Source: Cryptosporangium minutisporangium
GTDB lineage: Bacteria; Actinomycetota; Actinomycetes; Mycobacteriales; Cryptosporangiaceae
Length of the DNA: 64,000 nucleotides
Reading direction: 5' to 3'
Assembly: GCF_039536245.1 (NCBI RefSeq)
Contig: NZ_BAAAYN010000030.1
Coordinates: forward strand, 50,934-114,933
Positions 61,260-64,000 of this stretch are shown here, in pieces. The position numbers and the translations under genes were made by a program. Every line of letters starts with the position of its first letter. Within the stretch, counting starts at the first letter, position 1. The notes under the pieces are model-generated. The model was not told where the DNA came from, searched no databases, and worked only from the letters and a program-made list of their open reading frames with translations.

Positions 61260-61463
61260 ATGGCGAAGGCCCTCTTCGGCCATGTCGGCAATGTTGCCGA
61301 CGGCCGACTGCGCGACGAGGTAGTGCGGCTGCGCGGGACGGTACGGACGTTGGAGTTCGAGATCGCTCGACTCCGCGCCGAGAACGACCGACTCGCTGCC
61401 GAGCTTTCCGACCGCGATTCGGAGCTGAGCCGGGTCTCCGAGCTGGAGCACCAGCCCGTCTGA
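61260..61463 (+). CDS. Small coiled-coil protein, 67 residues
   Basis: A short protein with a clear heptad coiled coil (RDEVVRLRGTVRTLEFEIAR, then LRAENDRLAAEL). ATG 61260 has GAGGAGA 5 bases upstream. I do not recognise a named family. It is located between acylphosphatase and smc. The preceding interval 61013-61259 shows no convincing gene. Confidence 0.75.
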   Translation: MAKALFGHVGNVADGRLRDEVVRLRGTVRTLEFEIARLRAENDRLAAELSDRDSELSRVSELEHQPV

Positions 61464-61744
61464 CCTCGACCGGGCCGGGCGGCGAAGGGTCAGCACCCCG
61501 CCGAGGACCCGGCAGATCCGGTTGGGCGAGGGCTTCGCTGGTCACCAGCCCGTCCGATCCGGCAGAACTACTCAAGGCACCGCCCCGGCTGTGCTGTGGG
61601 GGGCCGCCGCACCGGCCCGCCCCGACACGAACCCGTCTGCGCAGATAGCCGCTGGTGGGGAAGGTATGGTCGTCCAAAACCTTCCCCTACTCGCGCCTGT
61701 CCGCGCAGGGACGACCGCGCGGAGATCCCACCAGCCGGAGAGTC

Positions 61745-64000
61745 GTGCACCTCAAAAGCCTCACGCTGAGGGGCTTCAAGTCCTTCGCTTCGTCGACGAC
61801 CCTGCGGTTCGAGCCCGGCATCACGTGCGTCGTCGGGCCGAACGGTTCGGGCAAGTCCAACGTCGTCGATGCGATCGCCTGGGTGCTCGGCGAGCAGGGT
61901 GCGAAGGCGCTGCGGGGCGGCAAGATGGAAGACGTCATCTTCGCCGGTACCGCGGGTCGCGCGCCGCTCGGGCGGGCTGAGGTCACGCTGACGATCGACA
62001 ACCACGATGGTGCGTTGCCGATCGAGTACGCCGAGGTGTCGATCACCCGGCGCCTGTTCCGTACCGGCGACTCCGAGTACGAGATCAACGGCGATTCGTG
62101 CCGTCTGCTCGACATCCAGGAGTTGCTCTCGGACTCGGGTATCGGCCGGGAGATGCACGTCATCGTCGGCCAGGGGCAGCTGGACAGCGTCCTCCAGTCG
62201 CGCCCGGAAGACCGTCGCGGGTTCATCGAGGAAGCCGCCGGCGTCTTGAAGCACCGCAAACGCAAGGAAAAAGCACTGCGGAAGCTCGACGCCATGCAGG
62301 CGAACCTCACCCGCCTCACCGACCTCACCGCCGAGCTGCGCCGTCAGCTCAAGCCGTTGGGGCGTCAGGCCGAGGTCGCCCGCCGGGCCGCCGGTGTCCA
62401 ATCCGCCCTGCGGGACGCGCGGCTGCGGCTGCTCGCCGACGACCTGGTCACCCTGCGCACGGCGCTGGAGCAGGACGTCGCCGACGAGGCCGCGGTCCGG
62501 GCCCGGCGGGTGCAGGTCGAGGCCGATCTGGAGGCCGACCGCGAGCGGGAGGCCCAACTGGACGCCGCGATGGCGGCCGACGCCCCGGTGCTCGCCCGTG
62601 CGCAGGACACCTGGTACCGGCTGTCCGCGTTGCAGGAGCGTTTCCGCGGGTTGGCGCAGCTCGCCGACGAACGTCTGCGGTACCTCTCGGCCGAGCCGGA
62701 GGAGAGCCGCCCGACCCGCGACCCGGAGGTGCTCGAACAGGAAGCCGCCGTGGTCCGGGGGCAGCACGAGGCGCTCACCGAGGCGCTGGAGGCCGATCAG
62801 GAGCGTCTGGCCGAGGCGACCGAGGCCCGGGCCGAGTACGAGCGGCGGGCCTACGACGCCGAGCGCGCCCACGTCGCCGCGATGAAGGCGGTCGCCGACC
62901 GCCGGGAAGGCTTCGCGCGGCTGACCGGCCAGGTCAACGCGTTGCGCACCAGGGCAACCGCGGCCGAGGACGAGATCGCCCGGCTCTCCGCGTCGTTGGG
63001 CGAGGCCCGGGCGCGGACCGACGTCGCACAGTCCGAATTGGAGGTCGCCCAGGAGGCCGCCGACGGGCTGGACGAGGGCGACACCGACCTGTTCGCCCGG
63101 CACGCCGCCGCCCGCGAGGAGCTGGAGGTCGCCGAGGCGCGGGTCCGTGAGCTCACCCAGAGCGAGCGGGTCGCCGAGCGCGAGGCGTCGGAGTGGAAGG
63201 CCCGCCAGGAAGCGCTGGCCCTCGGACTGTCCCGGAAGGACGGCGCGGGTGCCCTGCTGTCCGCCGGTGACCAGGTGCCCGGACTGCTCGGCGGCGTCGC
63301 CGGGCTGCTCAGCGTCGAAGTGGGGTACGAGGCGGCGCTCGCCGCGGCGCTCGGTGGACTCGCCGATGCGGTCGCGGTGGCGTCGGTGGACAGCGCTGTG
63401 GACGCGATCGAGTGGCTGCGGTCGGCAGACGCCGGCCGGGCCACGCTGCTGGTGGCCGGCGGCGGCGACGCCGCGGACGGCCCGTGGCCGGTCCTGCCGG
63501 ACGACGCCCGATGGGCGGTCGACCTGGTCAAGGTCGCCGACGACCTGCGTCCCGCGGTCCGGCGCGCGCTCCACCAGGTCGCGTGCGTTCCGTCGGTGGA
63601 CGCGGCCCGCGCGCTGGTGTCCCGCGAACCGGGCGTCCGTGCGATCACGCCCGAGGGCGACGTCGTGGGCGCGGTCGAGGCGGCGGGCGGCGCGGCCAAG
63701 GCGCAGAGCACGCTGGAGATCCAGGCGGCGGTGGACGACGCCCGCGACCGCCGGGCCGAGGCCGAACGCCGGGGCGAGCGGCTGCGCGCCCAGCTGGAGG
63801 CCGCCCGCGCCGAGGTGGACACCCGTAAGGAGACCGTGCGGGTGGTGGCGGCGGCCCAGAAGGAGGCCGAGACCCAGCGCCACCAGGCCGAGCGGCGGAT
63901 CGCCGAGCTGTCGACCGCCGCCCGGTCGGCGCGTGCCGAGGCCGAGCGGCTCGCGCAGGGAAGGTTGCGCGCCGAGGAGGCGCGGGACAAGGATTTGGAG
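61745..64000 (+). CDS. smc: Chromosome segregation protein SMC (partial, 5' portion)
   Basis: The first 752 codons are present and the gene runs off the window. The N-terminal head has Walker A GPNGSGKSN (31-39) and the family opening VHLKSLTLRGFKSFAS; QGQLDSVLQSRPEDRRGFIEEAAG follows. Long coiled-coil arms flank a hinge near residues 510-640. SMC works with ScpA/ScpB to compact and segregate the chromosome. GTG 61745 has GGAGAG just upstream. Truncation is due to the window edge only. Confidence 0.96.
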   Translation, partial: MHLKSLTLRGFKSFASSTTLRFEPGITCVVGPNGSGKSNVVDAIAWVLGEQGAKALRGGKMEDVIFAGTAGRAPLGRAEVTLTIDNHDGALPIEYAEVSITRRLFRTGDSEYEINGDSCRLLDIQELLSDSGIGREMHVIVGQGQLDSVLQSRPEDRRGFIEEAAGVLKHRKRKEKALRKLDAMQANLTRLTDLTAELRRQLKPLGRQAEVARRAAGVQSALRDARLRLLADDLVTLRTALEQDVADEAAVRARRVQVEADLEADREREAQLDAAMAADAPVLARAQDTWYRLSALQERFRGLAQLADERLRYLSAEPEESRPTRDPEVLEQEAAVVRGQHEALTEALEADQERLAEATEARAEYERRAYDAERAHVAAMKAVADRREGFARLTGQVNALRTRATAAEDEIARLSASLGEARARTDVAQSELEVAQEAADGLDEGDTDLFARHAAAREELEVAEARVRELTQSERVAEREASEWKARQEALALGLSRKDGAGALLSAGDQVPGLLGGVAGLLSVEVGYEAALAAALGGLADAVAVASVDSAVDAIEWLRSADAGRATLLVAGGGDAADGPWPVLPDDARWAVDLVKVADDLRPAVRRALHQVACVPSVDAARALVSREPGVRAITPEGDVVGAVEAAGGAAKAQSTLEIQAAVDDARDRRAEAERRGERLRAQLEAARAEVDTRKETVRVVAAAQKEAETQRHQAERRIAELSTAARSARAEAERLAQGRLRAEEARDKDLE

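Noticed and set aside
61030-61323. 97-codon ORF between acylphosphatase and the small coiled-coil gene
   Set aside because: Mixed third-position composition, no recognisable fold, and it overlaps the well-supported ATG 61260 gene.

Overview
The window is chromosomal DNA of a high-GC Gram-positive actinomycete. Nearly all third codon positions are G or C, GTG and TTG starts are common, and long spurious ORFs run opposite most genes. The gene set is typically actinobacterial: CofC for coenzyme F420, an NdgR-type IclR regulator divergent from leuCD, MutT1 (NUDIX plus histidine phosphatase), a HupB-like HU with a lysine/alanine tail, a SepIVA-like DivIVA protein and a thiL/rpmB/DAK/recG/rsmD/coaD string. 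Genus cannot be fixed from sequence alone. No insertion sequence, prophage, CRISPR array or rRNA operon was seen.

Backbone. serA and leuB (1-3.6 kb) and FAH-gltX onward (25.9-64 kb) follow an order I recall as conserved in mycobacteria and other actinomycetes: serA, leuB, FAH, gltX, tRNA-Gln/Glu, ndgR, leuCD, hup, mutT1, ppk, cofC, gpsA, ddl, DUF3515, Lrp-like, thiL, rpmB, DAK2, recG, rsmD, coaD, sepIVA, DUF177, rpmF, rnc, mutM, smc. Amino-acid supply (serine, leucine/isoleucine/valine), tRNA charging, polyphosphate and nucleotide hygiene, phospholipid synthesis (plsC, gpsA, plsX), cell wall (ddl), ribosome biogenesis and chromosome organisation (hup, smc) are represented.

Accessory insert (about 4.9-25.8 kb, between leuB/ilvE and FAH/gltX). 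It holds a DUF2252 gene; an FCD-type GntR regulator preceded by a 51-bp tandem repeat; a CGNR regulator/MBL hydrolase divergon with a striking operator; a gamma-glutamylation-type catabolic set (glutamine-synthetase-like ligase, aldehyde dehydrogenase, SDR and, 3.4 kb away on the other strand, a C26 gamma-glutamyl hydrolase); a Uma2 gene; a PadR-controlled ABC exporter; cimA; a putative DNA glycosylase; and a LacI-controlled oligosaccharide importer with a GH43 beta-xylosidase.

Regulation is the most interesting layer. A complete-looking ribosome-mediated attenuator lies before cimA (leader peptide, anti-antiterminator, antiterminator and a Rho-independent terminator with a U tract). serA has a short leader ORF overlapping a long inverted repeat. 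The DUF2252 gene appears translationally coupled to a 10-codon upstream ORF with a near-perfect Shine-Dalgarno. Clean operator-like palindromes lie at the CGNR, PadR, Uma2, C26, LacI and NdgR loci.
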